Source: Corynebacterium hylobatis
GTDB taxonomy: Bacteria; Actinomycetota; Actinomycetes; Mycobacteriales; Mycobacteriaceae
Direction of reading: 5' to 3'
Assembly (NCBI RefSeq): GCF_003955685.1
Contig: NZ_RXHJ01000007.1
Location: 150,540 to 214,539, forward strand
Length of the DNA: 64,000 nucleotides
The notes below the pieces were generated by a model that worked only from the letters and a program-made list of their open reading frames with translations, was not told the DNA's origin and searched no databases. Every line of letters starts with the position of its first letter. The first letter of the stretch is position 1. This document shows positions 21,090-29,727 of the stretch, one piece after another. A program made the position numbers and the translations under genes.

Positions 21090-22226
21090 ATGAACAGCCA
21101 CGAACTGCGGACCATGACGCTCACCCTGCGCGGTGCGCGCCGACCTTTCAGGAGAAACCTGGCCTTCGCCACCGACATGCCGGTCGAGGAACTGCTCGAC
21201 CGGACGTGCATCGCGCTCGGCCGTTACCCCACCCCGGACGCCGTGTTCCGGCTGGACGGGACCTTCATCGGCCGCGGGGCGTACCACTTCAGCCATCCCG
21301 ACCTGCGGGCCGAACTCATGCAGGAACCGCTGCCGGTGGAGCCCGGGAGGATGCAGTTGATCCTCGACCGGATCGGGGGGTGGATCTTCGACATCACCGT
21401 CGACGAGAACCCTGCCTGGTCCCTGGAGCCGATCCGGATGGAGCTGACCGATACCGTTCCGCTGCTGCCCGGACCGCAGATCCGGCTGCCGGAGTTCAAC
21501 GCGGTGACGATGGTCCACGCAGGCGATCCCCTGCCTCCGGATCTGGAACGGGCCATCATCGTCGACGCCCTGCTGGAGCACATGGCCGCCGAGGTCCCCG
21601 ACCCGGTCTCCGCCATGGAGCTCTACACCGTCCTGTCGGAGGCCGGGCGGCCTTTCGCGCTGCCGGAGATTGAGCCGCTGGTGCGCACCACCCCGGACGT
21701 GGAGGTGCTCTTCGAGTTGCTCCGCCTGGCCGCCGGGGAGAGCCCGCCGCGTCTGACCAAACCCGGCTTCCTGCCCGTGAAGTACACCCGCCAGCTGGTG
21801 GAGCAGTTCCCGGTGCTGCGCCCGGTACAACGCAGTTCCTACCATGGCGGTCATTTCCGCTACTCCTACTCGTCCAGGGATGCGGAGCTGCTCACCAGCA
21901 TCATCGAACTCGGCCGCCGGGTCGGGGTGCTCGCCGCGGGGCCGGGTGAGCAGCTCACGGCGACCGACTTCGGTCGGGAGGTCCTCACCGGCGAGGAAGG
22001 GGTGCTGGCCAGGCTGAAGGCGGAGATCCTCCGCGCCCGCATTGGCGCGGTGCCCTACCCCACCGTGGCCGGCCCGGAGAGCCCGGGACTGACCTTCGCG
22101 CAGTTTCTGGAGAAACAGGACCCGCCGGTCAAATATGAGCGGGGCTACGAGGACGAGCACCTGTACAGGCAGTTCCTCAACGAAGAGCTCCCCCGGGATG
22201 GGTGGCGTGAGCCCCTCCCCTTCTGA
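21090..22226 (+). CDS. pRiA4b ORF-3-like protein
   Basis: A 378-residue protein of unclear role. The N-terminus (MTLTLRGARRPFRRNLAF) resembles the start of the plasmid pRiA4b ORF-3 domain, which is sometimes linked to IS1096 resolvase-like proteins. The C-terminal half (LRLAAGESPPRLTKPGFLP, then ELGRRVGVL and LTATDFGREVL) resembles the extra domain seen in longer members. The ATG at 21090 follows GAAGGGG at a spacing of about 11 bases. No catalytic residues are recognisable. It is a single gene on the plus strand in a spot where C. glutamicum, as I recall, has none, so it may be acquired. The domain call is from pattern memory only. Confidence 0.5.
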   Translation: MNSHELRTMTLTLRGARRPFRRNLAFATDMPVEELLDRTCIALGRYPTPDAVFRLDGTFIGRGAYHFSHPDLRAELMQEPLPVEPGRMQLILDRIGGWIFDITVDENPAWSLEPIRMELTDTVPLLPGPQIRLPEFNAVTMVHAGDPLPPDLERAIIVDALLEHMAAEVPDPVSAMELYTVLSEAGRPFALPEIEPLVRTTPDVEVLFELLRLAAGESPPRLTKPGFLPVKYTRQLVEQFPVLRPVQRSSYHGGHFRYSYSSRDAELLTSIIELGRRVGVLAAGPGEQLTATDFGREVLTGEEGVLARLKAEILRARIGAVPYPTVAGPESPGLTFAQFLEKQDPPVKYERGYEDEHLYRQFLNEELPRDGWREPLPF

Positions 22227-22298
22227 ACCGGCACCGGTGGTGTGTGAGAATCAGGGCACTGCCCGCCGAAACCTCCTCACCGGAAGGACCGCCTCACC

Positions 22299-23066
22299 AT
22301 GACCCCCCAGACCAAACCGCTCGTCCTCAGCACCGACCACGAGCCGGAGGAGGGTGTGCTCATCCGGGAGATCAGGCTGAACAACCACGCCAAACGCAAC
22401 AGCCTCAACATCCCCATGGTCGAGGCGATTGAGGAGGCCATGCTCGCCGCGGTTGCGGACGGCGCCCGGGTGGTCCTCCTCCACGGCGAGGGCACGGTCT
22501 TCTCCGCCGGGGCCGACCTGTCCGGCGACGTCTACGCCGGTGGCTTCTACCCGCGGCTGCTGCACATGCTGGGCACCATCCAGACCCTGCCCATCCCCGT
22601 GGTGGCCTGGGTCAACGGCCCGGCGATCGGGGCGGGCACCCAGCTGGCGATGGCCTCCGACCTGCGGGTGGTCTCCGGCACGGCACTGTTCCGCGTCCCC
22701 ATCGCCGACGTGGCGATCGCGCTGGACGAGGTCACCATCGCCACCCTGGAGAACCTCGTCGGCGGCGCGGTCGCCCGCACGATGCTGTTCACCAACGCGC
22801 CCCTGTCCCACGAGCAGGCGGTGTCCTCCGGCTTCGCGGTCTCCCAGGGCGGATTCGCCGAGGCAATGGCACTGGCCGAGCTGGTCGCCTCGAAGGCCCC
22901 GCTGACGATGCGCCACCTCAAACACGAGTTCGCCCGCACCTCCCACCGCCCCTACGAGGAGGCGGAGCGCTACGAGGCCGCCGCGGCAGCCTGGCACTCG
23001 GAGGATGTCGGGGAGTCCCGCAGGGCACGCGCGGAGAAGCGCGCCCCGCGGTTCCAGGGGCGTTAG
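22299..23066 (+). CDS. Enoyl-CoA hydratase/isomerase superfamily protein, EchA6-like
   Basis: A 255-residue crotonase-fold protein. FSAGADLSGD (68-77) and NGPAIGAG (106-113) form the CoA/oxyanion region. The two hydratase glutamates (positions 144 and 164 in rat crotonase) align with Gln115 and Ile135, 20 residues apart as in the template, so hydratase activity is unlikely. The overall pattern, including AGADLSGD, GPAIGAG-QLAM, ALD and the C-terminal FQG, matches my memory of M. tuberculosis EchA6, a non-catalytic acyl-CoA-binding protein. ATG at 22299 with GGAAGGA upstream. It follows the pRiA4b-like gene by 72 bases and its stop abuts the rsmB stop. Confidence 0.75.
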   Translation: MTPQTKPLVLSTDHEPEEGVLIREIRLNNHAKRNSLNIPMVEAIEEAMLAAVADGARVVLLHGEGTVFSAGADLSGDVYAGGFYPRLLHMLGTIQTLPIPVVAWVNGPAIGAGTQLAMASDLRVVSGTALFRVPIADVAIALDEVTIATLENLVGGAVARTMLFTNAPLSHEQAVSSGFAVSQGGFAEAMALAELVASKAPLTMRHLKHEFARTSHRPYEEAERYEAAAAAWHSEDVGESRRARAEKRAPRFQGR

Positions 23067-24557
23067 CTAAGCCCCACGGCGCAGCACGGCGAAGAACATC
23101 GCATCCGTGCCATGGCGGTGCGGCCACATCTGGACACTCTTCTCCGAGCCCACGTCCTGCATGGGGGCGACCAGCTCGTGCGCATCCACCTCGACCGCGC
23201 CCAGTTCGGCCACGGCGCGGTTCACGATCTGGCGGGTCTCGCGCAGATCCGGTGAGCACGTCGAGTACACGACAACGCCACCGGGACGCACCAGCTTCAG
23301 CGCGGAGGACAGCAGGTCATACTGCAGGGGGCTGAGCTCGGCGATGTCATCCTCCGACTTGCGCCAGCGCGCCTCGGGGCGGCGACGCAGGGAGCCGAGG
23401 CCGGAGCAGGGGGCGTCGACGAGCACGCGGTCATAACCCGGCTCCAGGCCGGGATCGCGGCCGTCGGCGACATGGACCGTCACCGGCAGGCCGCGGGTGG
23501 TCTTCTCCACCAGCTTCGCGCGGTGCGGGGAGACCTCGACGGCATCGACGTGGGCGGCGTCGATACGCGCCAGCGCACCCATGAGCGCGGCCTTGCCACC
23601 GGGTCCGGCGCACAGGTCAAGCCAGCGACCGGTGTCCGTCCCCTCGACGGGGGCCTCGACCACCGCGCGGGCGATGAGCTGTGACCCCTCGTCCTGCACG
23701 GCAGCCAGGCCCTCCCGGACCGGTTCCAGATCACCCGGGTCACCGGAACCGAGGTGGACGGCGTAGGGCGAGTACTCCCCCTCCTCACCACCCGTCATCA
23801 GGGCGAGCTCCTCCGCGGTGATCTCACCCGGGCGGGCCACCAGATGGACGGTGGGACGCTCGGAGTCCGCACTGAGGGCGGCGTCGAGATCCCCCAGACC
23901 CAGCACCCGGGAGAAGGACTCCGCGATCCAGGTCGGATGGGCGTGACGGAAGGCCACCGCGGCGATCTCCCCGTCAGGGGTGAGCTTCCTGATCCACTTC
24001 TCCGCAGGCGTGCGCGAGATGGTGCGCATGACGGCGTTGGCGAAGCCCTTGGCCTTCTCATTGCCGCTCGCCTCCACCAGGCGCACGGTCGTGTCGACGG
24101 CCGCGTGCGGCTCCACCCGCGTGTACAGCAGCTGGTAGGCACCCAGACGCAGCGCATCGAGCACCTCGGGGGCGATCTGGCTGAGCGGACGGCTGGAACT
24201 CTCCGCGATCACGGCATCAAGCACCCCCATGGTGCGCAGCGTGCCGTAGGTGATCTCAGTGGTGAAGGCGGCGTCACGTTCGACGATCCGCCGTTCGCTG
24301 AGCAGGCGCGGCAGGATCAGGTTGGCGTAGGCATCGTCCGCACGCACCCGGCCGAGCACCTCGTGCGCCAGCAGACGCGGGGCATCCAGGCCGGGGAAGG
24401 TCCGCGGGGCGCGGTCCTGCTTCTTCGGCTGGCCCCCTTGCCTGCCACCCTGCTTTCCACCTTGTGGCCGTGAACGCTGCTGCCTGCCCTGTGCCGGGGC
24501 CGCGTCCTGCTTCTTCGGCTGGCCGCCCCTGGACCGGGACCGGAATCCTCCGCTCAT
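23067..24557 (-). CDS. rsmB: 16S rRNA (cytosine-967-C5)-methyltransferase
   Basis: Methylates C967 of 16S rRNA using SAM (Fmu/Sun family). The 496-residue protein has an N-terminal NusB-like RNA-binding domain (about 60-195) and a Rossmann methyltransferase domain with [25 protein letters not shown] and [10 protein letters not shown], the two cysteines of this family. About 55 extra basic, glutamine-rich residues precede it, with GGQPKKQD at 11-18 and again at 41-48. The ATG at 24557 overlaps the fmt stop (ATGA). Its stop touches that of the convergent echA6-like gene. Confidence 0.93.
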   Translation of the reverse strand: MSGGFRSRSRGGQPKKQDAAPAQGRQQRSRPQGGKQGGRQGGQPKKQDRAPRTFPGLDAPRLLAHEVLGRVRADDAYANLILPRLLSERRIVERDAAFTTEITYGTLRTMGVLDAVIAESSSRPLSQIAPEVLDALRLGAYQLLYTRVEPHAAVDTTVRLVEASGNEKAKGFANAVMRTISRTPAEKWIRKLTPDGEIAAVAFRHAHPTWIAESFSRVLGLGDLDAALSADSERPTVHLVARPGEITAEELALMTGGEEGEYSPYAVHLGSGDPGDLEPVREGLAAVQDEGSQLIARAVVEAPVEGTDTGRWLDLCAGPGGKAALMGALARIDAAHVDAVEVSPHRAKLVEKTTRGLPVTVHVADGRDPGLEPGYDRVLVDAPCSGLGSLRRRPEARWRKSEDDIAELSPLQYDLLSSALKLVRPGGVVVYSTCSPDLRETRQIVNRAVAELGAVEVDAHELVAPMQDVGSEKSVQMWPHRHGTDAMFFAVLRRGA

Positions 24558-25501
24558 GCGAAGTTCACCTGCTCCCCTGCCTGGAGGGCCGCGTTGCCGC
24601 GGGCCCAGTCGGCGGCGTTCATCATCTTCTTGCCCGGTGGCTGCGCCTGGCCGAGGGTCACCGCCCCGCTGCCGGTGCCGACGGTGACGGTGTTCTTGTC
24701 CACGCGGACCTCGCCGGGGGCCAGGTCGGTGACCTCGGCGTCCGGGGTGACCGGGCCGAGCTTGATGCGGTCCTCGCCGAGCATGGCCCACGCGCCGGGG
24801 CCGGGGGTGTGAGCCCGGATGTGACGGTCGACGGCGAAGGCAGGACGCTGCCAGTCGACGCGGGCGTCCTCGGTGGTGATCTTCGGGGCGTAGGTCGGCT
24901 CGCCGGTCTGCGGCTGCGGCACGATCGCGCCGGCCTCGAGACCGTCCATGGTGGCGGCGAGGAGCTCACTGCCCGAGTGGGCGAGGCGGGTCAGCAGGTC
25001 ATCGGCGGTGTCGGTGGGCCGGATCGTCTCGGTGACGGTGCCCAGGACGGGACCGGTGTCCAGGCCCTTCTCGATGCGGAAGGTCGCGGCACCGGTGATG
25101 TCGTCACCCGCGCGAATGGCGGCCTGCACCGGGGCGGCGCCCCGCCAGGCCGGCAGCAGGGAGAAGTGGAGGTTGACCCAGCCGTGGGTGGGCAGGTCGA
25201 GCAGGCCCTCCGGGATGAGGTTGCCGTAGGCGACGACCGGGATGGCGTCAGGGGCCAGCTCGGTGAGGCGGGCGCGGATGGCGTCACCGTCCTCGGTGCC
25301 GGCCTTCAGGGTGGTGGGGGTCAGCACCTCGATGCCGTGCTCCTGTGCGAGGGCGGACACCGGGGAGGGGTGGAGGGTGCGGCCGCGGCCGCGGCGTGCA
25401 TCGGGTCGGGTGAGGACAGCGACGACCTCGTGGTCTGTCTGCAGCAGCCGTTCCAGCGCGACGACCGCTGGTTCCGGGGTGCCGGCGAAGATGAGACGCA
25501 T
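24554..25501 (-). CDS. fmt: Methionyl-tRNA formyltransferase
   Basis: Formylates initiator Met-tRNA using 10-formyl-THF. The 315-residue protein begins [13 protein letters not shown] and has the catalytic N-H-SLLP-RGAAP motif ([15 protein letters not shown] near residue 108) and the catalytic Asp in GLDTGP. ATG at 25501, 18 bases after def, which removes the formyl group again: a usual pairing. Confidence 0.96.
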   Translation of the reverse strand: MRLIFAGTPEPAVVALERLLQTDHEVVAVLTRPDARRGRGRTLHPSPVSALAQEHGIEVLTPTTLKAGTEDGDAIRARLTELAPDAIPVVAYGNLIPEGLLDLPTHGWVNLHFSLLPAWRGAAPVQAAIRAGDDITGAATFRIEKGLDTGPVLGTVTETIRPTDTADDLLTRLAHSGSELLAATMDGLEAGAIVPQPQTGEPTYAPKITTEDARVDWQRPAFAVDRHIRAHTPGPGAWAMLGEDRIKLGPVTPDAEVTDLAPGEVRVDKNTVTVGTGSGAVTLGQAQPPGKKMMNAADWARGNAALQAGEQVNFA

Positions 25502-25519
25502 GTGGTGGGGGTGCTCCTT

Positions 25520-26029
25520 CTAAGAGTTGAACCAGTCGGCGGTACGGATGGTGGCCATGGTTTCCTTGCGGTGCTCGGGGCTGAGACGTTTGAGGAAGAG
25601 CACCCCGTCCAGGTGGTCGGTCTCGTGCTGGATGCAGCGGGCCATCAGACCGGAGGCGACCAGGGCGATGGGGTTGCCGTTGATGTCCTGGCCTGAGACG
25701 CGGACGGTCCGGAAACGTTCGGTCTCCACCGAGATGTCGGGGATGGACAGGCAGCCCTCTTCGCCGGTCTGGGTGTCCTCGCCGATGGCCTCCCAGACGG
25801 GGTTGATGATGTGTCCGCGCAGGCCGTCCTCGACGTGGGTGGTGTCGTAGACGAAGATCCGCCGGGTGAGACCGATCTGGTTGGCTGCAAGGCCGACTCC
25901 CCCGGCGTCGTCCATCGTCTCGAGCATGTCGTCGACGATGCCCCGCAGGGCGTCGTCGAACTCGGTGACCTCGTCGGACCGGGTGGTCAGGACGGGATCG
26001 CCGAACAGGCGGATGTCACGGATAGTCAT
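25520..26029 (-). CDS. def: Peptide deformylase
   Basis: Removes the N-terminal formyl group from new proteins. The 169-residue metalloenzyme has GVGLAANQIG (44-53), EGCLS with ligand Cys93, and HETDH with ligands His135 and His139 plus catalytic Glu136. ATG at 26029; AAGGAG is 12 bases upstream, a rather long spacing. First gene of def-fmt-rsmB. Confidence 0.96.
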   Translation of the reverse strand: MTIRDIRLFGDPVLTTRSDEVTEFDDALRGIVDDMLETMDDAGGVGLAANQIGLTRRIFVYDTTHVEDGLRGHIINPVWEAIGEDTQTGEEGCLSIPDISVETERFRTVRVSGQDINGNPIALVASGLMARCIQHETDHLDGVLFLKRLSPEHRKETMATIRTADWFNS

Positions 26030-26065
26030 GGGCTGCGCGGGCTCCTTAACGCTGATGTCTGTGGT

Positions 26066-26078
26066 GTAGACAGTCTAC
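26066..26078 (-). promoter_or_regulatory. Palindrome at the probable def promoter
   Basis: GTAGAC-A-GTCTAC is a perfect 6-bp inverted repeat with a one-base centre. On the minus strand TAGACT (26077-26072) could be the -10 for def, about 43 bases before its ATG. Half-sites resemble the McbR half-site but the spacing is 1, not 6. Confidence 0.35.
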
Positions 26079-26110
26079 GTCGCCCCTGCTGCAGGCAGAA
26101 TTCACCGGTT

Positions 26111-27592
26111 TCAGACGAAGGAATCGAAGAGGGTGGGGTGGCCGCGGCTGCGGATCTTCGCTCCGGCGGAGTGCTGCTGGAATTCGGTGTCGTTGAACTC
26201 CCACTGTCCACCGTCGGGTGGGCACCACCCCACCCGCCCGGACCCGGGATCTGTGTCCATGTGACCCAACCCCCCGGCACCATCACGCTGATCCCGGTTG
26301 GCACTGTGATGACTGCGGCACAGAACGGTCAGATTCTCGATGTCGGTGCCACCCCCGGCCAACCACGACCGGATGTGATGGATATCCGCCTCCCCCACCC
26401 CCACCGTGCACCCGGGCCGGGTGCAGCACAACTCCTGGGCGAACAGCGCCAACCGCTGAGCCAGACTCGCTGACCGCTGCGTGCGCCCCAGGTGCAGCAC
26501 CGCACCCTGCTCATCGTGGAGCACCCCCAGGTCATACCGCGCCGCCCCCAGGCGCAGGATATCGGCCGGGCCGAGCAGGTGACCGGTACTGCTCGGGAAC
26601 CGGTCCCCACCTGCCACCCCCTCCAGTTCAGCCGCGGTCATCGACACCGCCACCGAACCCACCCCCTGGCGGGTGTGGGCCGAGTCTGCGGCCAGGTACC
26701 CCTGGCAGATGGCCATGAGCTGATCCACCAGACGTGCGGGCATGGGCCGGGCGTCCTCCTCCGCCGGCACCGAGGCGTTGACCCCGGGGCGCCGGCCTGG
26801 TGCGAGGGCCGCCCTGAGGACGGCGACCCCGGCGGCATCCAGGTACATCGACACCTGCGCCCCGCCGTCGGCGTCCTGGGCACCGATGATGATCTTCCGC
26901 TTGCGCAGCGCAGCGAAGGGGTCGGGCCTGCCTTCCGGGGTCCGCCCGCGCCGGTTGGCCTCCCGGATGCGCCCGCGCAGCCAGGTCCGCAGATCCTCCA
27001 GGGACCGGCGGTCGGACTCCACCAGGGCCAGGGCGAGCAGCTCCTGGTAGCTGGGCTCGGAGTGGACGTTGAGGTGCTCCAGCTCGCGGGTGATCATCGC
27101 CTGTTTCTCTGCGGAGGCTGCCTTCCGGGCGGCGTCACGGGCCTTGCGCTGGGCCTCCTCCTGGCGGCGCAGGCGTTCAGCCTCCTCGCGGCGGATCCGC
27201 TCGGCCTCTTCTTCTCGGACTCGACGCTGTTCTTCGGTCTCATCCGGTTCGGGAGCTGGTTCCGGTTCCGGCGGTGAGGGCTTCGGCGGGGCGAAGAGGT
27301 CCTCCCCGCGGCGCAGCCGGGAGCGTGCCTCCGCGCGGGACAGTCCCAGGGCACGGGCCAGGTAGTCAAGAGAATGCACCGCCCCGACATACTTCCCCGC
27401 CCCGGCGCGGTCGGCGGCGTAGGCGAAGGCAGCATCAATATAGCCCTTGGCGCCGATGACCTTCTCCAGGCGCTCGAATTCCGACCGGACCTCGTCGAAG
27501 GCCACCGCCCCAGGGTCCGCCATCAGTTCGGACAGCTCTGAGAGAGCCCCCTCGACCCGGTCGACGATCCCCATCATCCGCTGCCTACCCAT
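26111..27592 (-). CDS. 13E12/DUF222-type HNH endonuclease family protein
   Basis: A 493-residue protein of the 13E12 repeat family, widespread in actinobacteria and usually of unknown role. An N-terminal DUF222-like helical part is followed by a Pro/Glu hinge and a charged coiled coil (about 120-165, repeating EEAERIRREEAERLRR). The C-terminal HNH domain has CCTRPGC, IHHIRSW and CRSHHSAN, suiting a zinc and a metal-dependent nuclease site. ATG at 27592 follows AGGGGG by eight bases; a GTG at 27601 is possible. It is inserted between priA and def, which are adjacent in C. glutamicum as I recall. A LexA-like box lies 76 bases upstream. Confidence 0.8.
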   Translation of the reverse strand: MGRQRMMGIVDRVEGALSELSELMADPGAVAFDEVRSEFERLEKVIGAKGYIDAAFAYAADRAGAGKYVGAVHSLDYLARALGLSRAEARSRLRRGEDLFAPPKPSPPEPEPAPEPDETEEQRRVREEEAERIRREEAERLRRQEEAQRKARDAARKAASAEKQAMITRELEHLNVHSEPSYQELLALALVESDRRSLEDLRTWLRGRIREANRRGRTPEGRPDPFAALRKRKIIIGAQDADGGAQVSMYLDAAGVAVLRAALAPGRRPGVNASVPAEEDARPMPARLVDQLMAICQGYLAADSAHTRQGVGSVAVSMTAAELEGVAGGDRFPSSTGHLLGPADILRLGAARYDLGVLHDEQGAVLHLGRTQRSASLAQRLALFAQELCCTRPGCTVGVGEADIHHIRSWLAGGGTDIENLTVLCRSHHSANRDQRDGAGGLGHMDTDPGSGRVGWCPPDGGQWEFNDTEFQQHSAGAKIRSRGHPTLFDSFV

Positions 27593-27667
27593 ATGCCGCA
27601 CCCCCTACGTTCACTGTCGCTTACACGTTCGACTTTAATCCGCCCATCGAACATCCACCACCAACTT

Positions 27668-27683
27668 TAGAACGTTTATTCGA
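27668..27683 (-). promoter_or_regulatory. LexA (SOS) box-like sequence
   Basis: On the minus strand it reads TCGAATAAACGTTCTA, matching 10 of 12 defined bases of TCGAAC-N4-GTTCGA. GTTCGA (27627-27632) and TCGAAC (27647-27652) lie nearby in a different arrangement. The site is upstream of the HNH gene and just past the priA stop. Confidence 0.45.
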
Positions 27684-27691
27684 CCACACCT

Positions 27692-29716
27692 TTATCCGAT
27701 GTGGATCGGGTCCACCTGGATGCGCAGCGGCAGGTCGTCCTTGCGCCCGGCCTTGGCCACCGCCGCCGCCTTCAGGGCCCTGCCCAGCACCGACCGTGGG
27801 CCCAACGGCGTGCGGAGCAGGATGCGCTGCGCGGGTCCGAAGCGTTCCTCGTCGTATTCGCCGGGCAGGTGCACCCCGGGCGGGAGGTCCACCGGGCCGA
27901 GCACCTCAGCGTGCTCGGGGAGCTGGAGAATCTCCAGGAAGGTGTCCAGGGCGGCGTTGGCACCGTCGACGGCGGCCATGTGGACGGCCGGGGGGAAGCG
28001 GACGTCGTGACGCTGGGCGAGTTCCCGGGAGGCAGCCCCGACCATGTCCCACCGGATCAGCGACTGCACCACCGCCAGGCCGGGATCGGCGACGACGACC
28101 ACTTCCCCGCCCTTCCAGGCCGGCGCCACGAGGGAGACGGCGGCCGCCCAGCGGGACAGCGCCTCCTCGGTGGCGCGCAGATCCTGGCGGCCGAGCAGCG
28201 CCCACGTGTCCAGCAGCAGCGCGGCACCGTAGGCCCCCTCCGTCACGAAAGGCTCCGCGCCCGGGGTTGCCACCACCAGCGCCGGCCCGGATGACACCTC
28301 GGACACCACCTTGTTGCCTCCGGAGGTGATCACCCGGGTCGAGGGGAAGGCGCGGCCCAGTTCCTCGGCGGTGCGGTCTGCGCCCAGCACCACCGCGCGC
28401 AGGCGGACGGAGCCGCACTCGCCGCAGCGGTGGCGGGCGTCGGGGCGTCCGCACCAGCGGCAGGTGGGTACCCCGCCCTGCTGCCCGGAGCCGGCGGGCA
28501 ACCCCAACGGCCCGTTGCACTGCCGGCAACGCGCGGGTGCGCGGCAGGAGCCGCAGGCCAGGGTCGGGACGTAGCCCTTGCGGGGCACCTGGATGAGCGC
28601 CGGTTCACCCCGGTCCAGCGCCCCGCGCAGGGCCTCGAAGGCCTGCTTCGGCAGGCGGGCACTCGCCGCCAACGGGTCACGGACAAGTTCGAATTCGGTG
28701 TCGGCTGCCGCACGGATCAGGGGTGAGCGCTGCCGGATCACCTCCCGCGGGGCGACCAGGTCGTGGGCCCAGCCCGATTCGACCAGCAACTGTGCCTCGG
28801 CGGTGCGGGAGTGCCCCCCGAGGATCAGCGAGCAGCCTTCGAGCGCGCTGCGGGTGGTCAGCACCTCCCGGGCGTGGACGTAGGGGGCGCGGGGGTCGAC
28901 GAGGTTCTCGTCGCCGTCGTGGAGGATGACCGCCAGACGCAGGTCCTGCACGGGCGCGAAAGCCGCTGAGCGGGTGCCCACCACCAGGCGGGCCTGCCCG
29001 TGCAGCACCGCGAGAAAACGTCGGTAGCGGGCCTGCGGCCCCAGGCCGGCGGTCAGCGTCGTCACCTGCTTCGCGGAGACGAGTTCCCGCAGGGCGGCCT
29101 CGAGCCTGTCGACGTCGCGCTGGTCCGGCACCACCAGCAGCGCTCCCCCGCCGTCCTTGACCACCTTGACAGCCAGGGCAGCCAGCGCCTCGGCCCAGTC
29201 GTCGCCGGGGGCGATCTGCCAGGCCGCGCGGGCCGTCTGCCCGGCAAGTACGGCATCCACGAAGGATTCGCCGTACTGGTAGGCGGACCAGGAGGACAGG
29301 TCCGGCTCGGTCACCGGCCCCAGTTCCGGCCAGGACACGGAGGTGTCCGCCTCCTCGGCGCGGGCGTGCCGGGAGGGGACGGCTGAGCGGATGAGGTCGG
29401 AGCGGATGCCGGCGTAGCGGTCGCAGAGAGCGTCGATGAGCGCGGCGGTGCGGCGTGGGTAGACGACGTCGGCTGAGATGACCCGCTCTATGTAGCGCAG
29501 CGTGCCCTCATGCTCGGATTCGGCGGCGCGCTCCAGCAGGATGGCGTCGACCAGGCGGCCGGCAAAGCGGATGCGTACGCGCACGCCGGGCTGGGCGGTC
29601 TCGTCGTCCTCAGCCGCGATCCGGTAGTCGAAGAGCCGGTCCAGGTGCGCCAGGCCCAGGAGAGGCAGAACCCGCGCCACCGACCTGTGTGCTGCGGGGA
29701 CGCGGGGTGTGGCCAT
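27692..29716 (-). CDS. priA: Primosomal protein PriA, helicase motifs absent (actinobacterial type)
   Basis: PriA reloads the replisome at stalled forks. The 674-residue protein keeps the DNA-binding start (about 1-110) and the eight-cysteine zinc domain (CGSCRAPARCRQC, CRWCGRPDARHRCGECG). In the helicase region no GxGKT Walker A is present and the Walker B position reads ILHDGDEN in place of the DEEH box, so ATP-driven unwinding is unlikely. This is known for actinobacterial PriA. ATG at 29716 (MATPRVPAA); the ribosome binding site is weak. It follows metK by 11 bases. Confidence 0.93.
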   Translation of the reverse strand: MATPRVPAAHRSVARVLPLLGLAHLDRLFDYRIAAEDDETAQPGVRVRIRFAGRLVDAILLERAAESEHEGTLRYIERVISADVVYPRRTAALIDALCDRYAGIRSDLIRSAVPSRHARAEEADTSVSWPELGPVTEPDLSSWSAYQYGESFVDAVLAGQTARAAWQIAPGDDWAEALAALAVKVVKDGGGALLVVPDQRDVDRLEAALRELVSAKQVTTLTAGLGPQARYRRFLAVLHGQARLVVGTRSAAFAPVQDLRLAVILHDGDENLVDPRAPYVHAREVLTTRSALEGCSLILGGHSRTAEAQLLVESGWAHDLVAPREVIRQRSPLIRAAADTEFELVRDPLAASARLPKQAFEALRGALDRGEPALIQVPRKGYVPTLACGSCRAPARCRQCNGPLGLPAGSGQQGGVPTCRWCGRPDARHRCGECGSVRLRAVVLGADRTAEELGRAFPSTRVITSGGNKVVSEVSSGPALVVATPGAEPFVTEGAYGAALLLDTWALLGRQDLRATEEALSRWAAAVSLVAPAWKGGEVVVVADPGLAVVQSLIRWDMVGAASRELAQRHDVRFPPAVHMAAVDGANAALDTFLEILQLPEHAEVLGPVDLPPGVHLPGEYDEERFGPAQRILLRTPLGPRSVLGRALKAAAVAKAGRKDDLPLRIQVDPIHIG

Positions 29717-29727
29717 GGACAACCACT

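Noticed and set aside
27627..27652. GTTCGA-N14-TCGAAC as a second SOS box
   Set aside because: The half-sites are in the reverse order and spaced 14 bases apart, unlike the TCGAAC-N4-GTTCGA arrangement.
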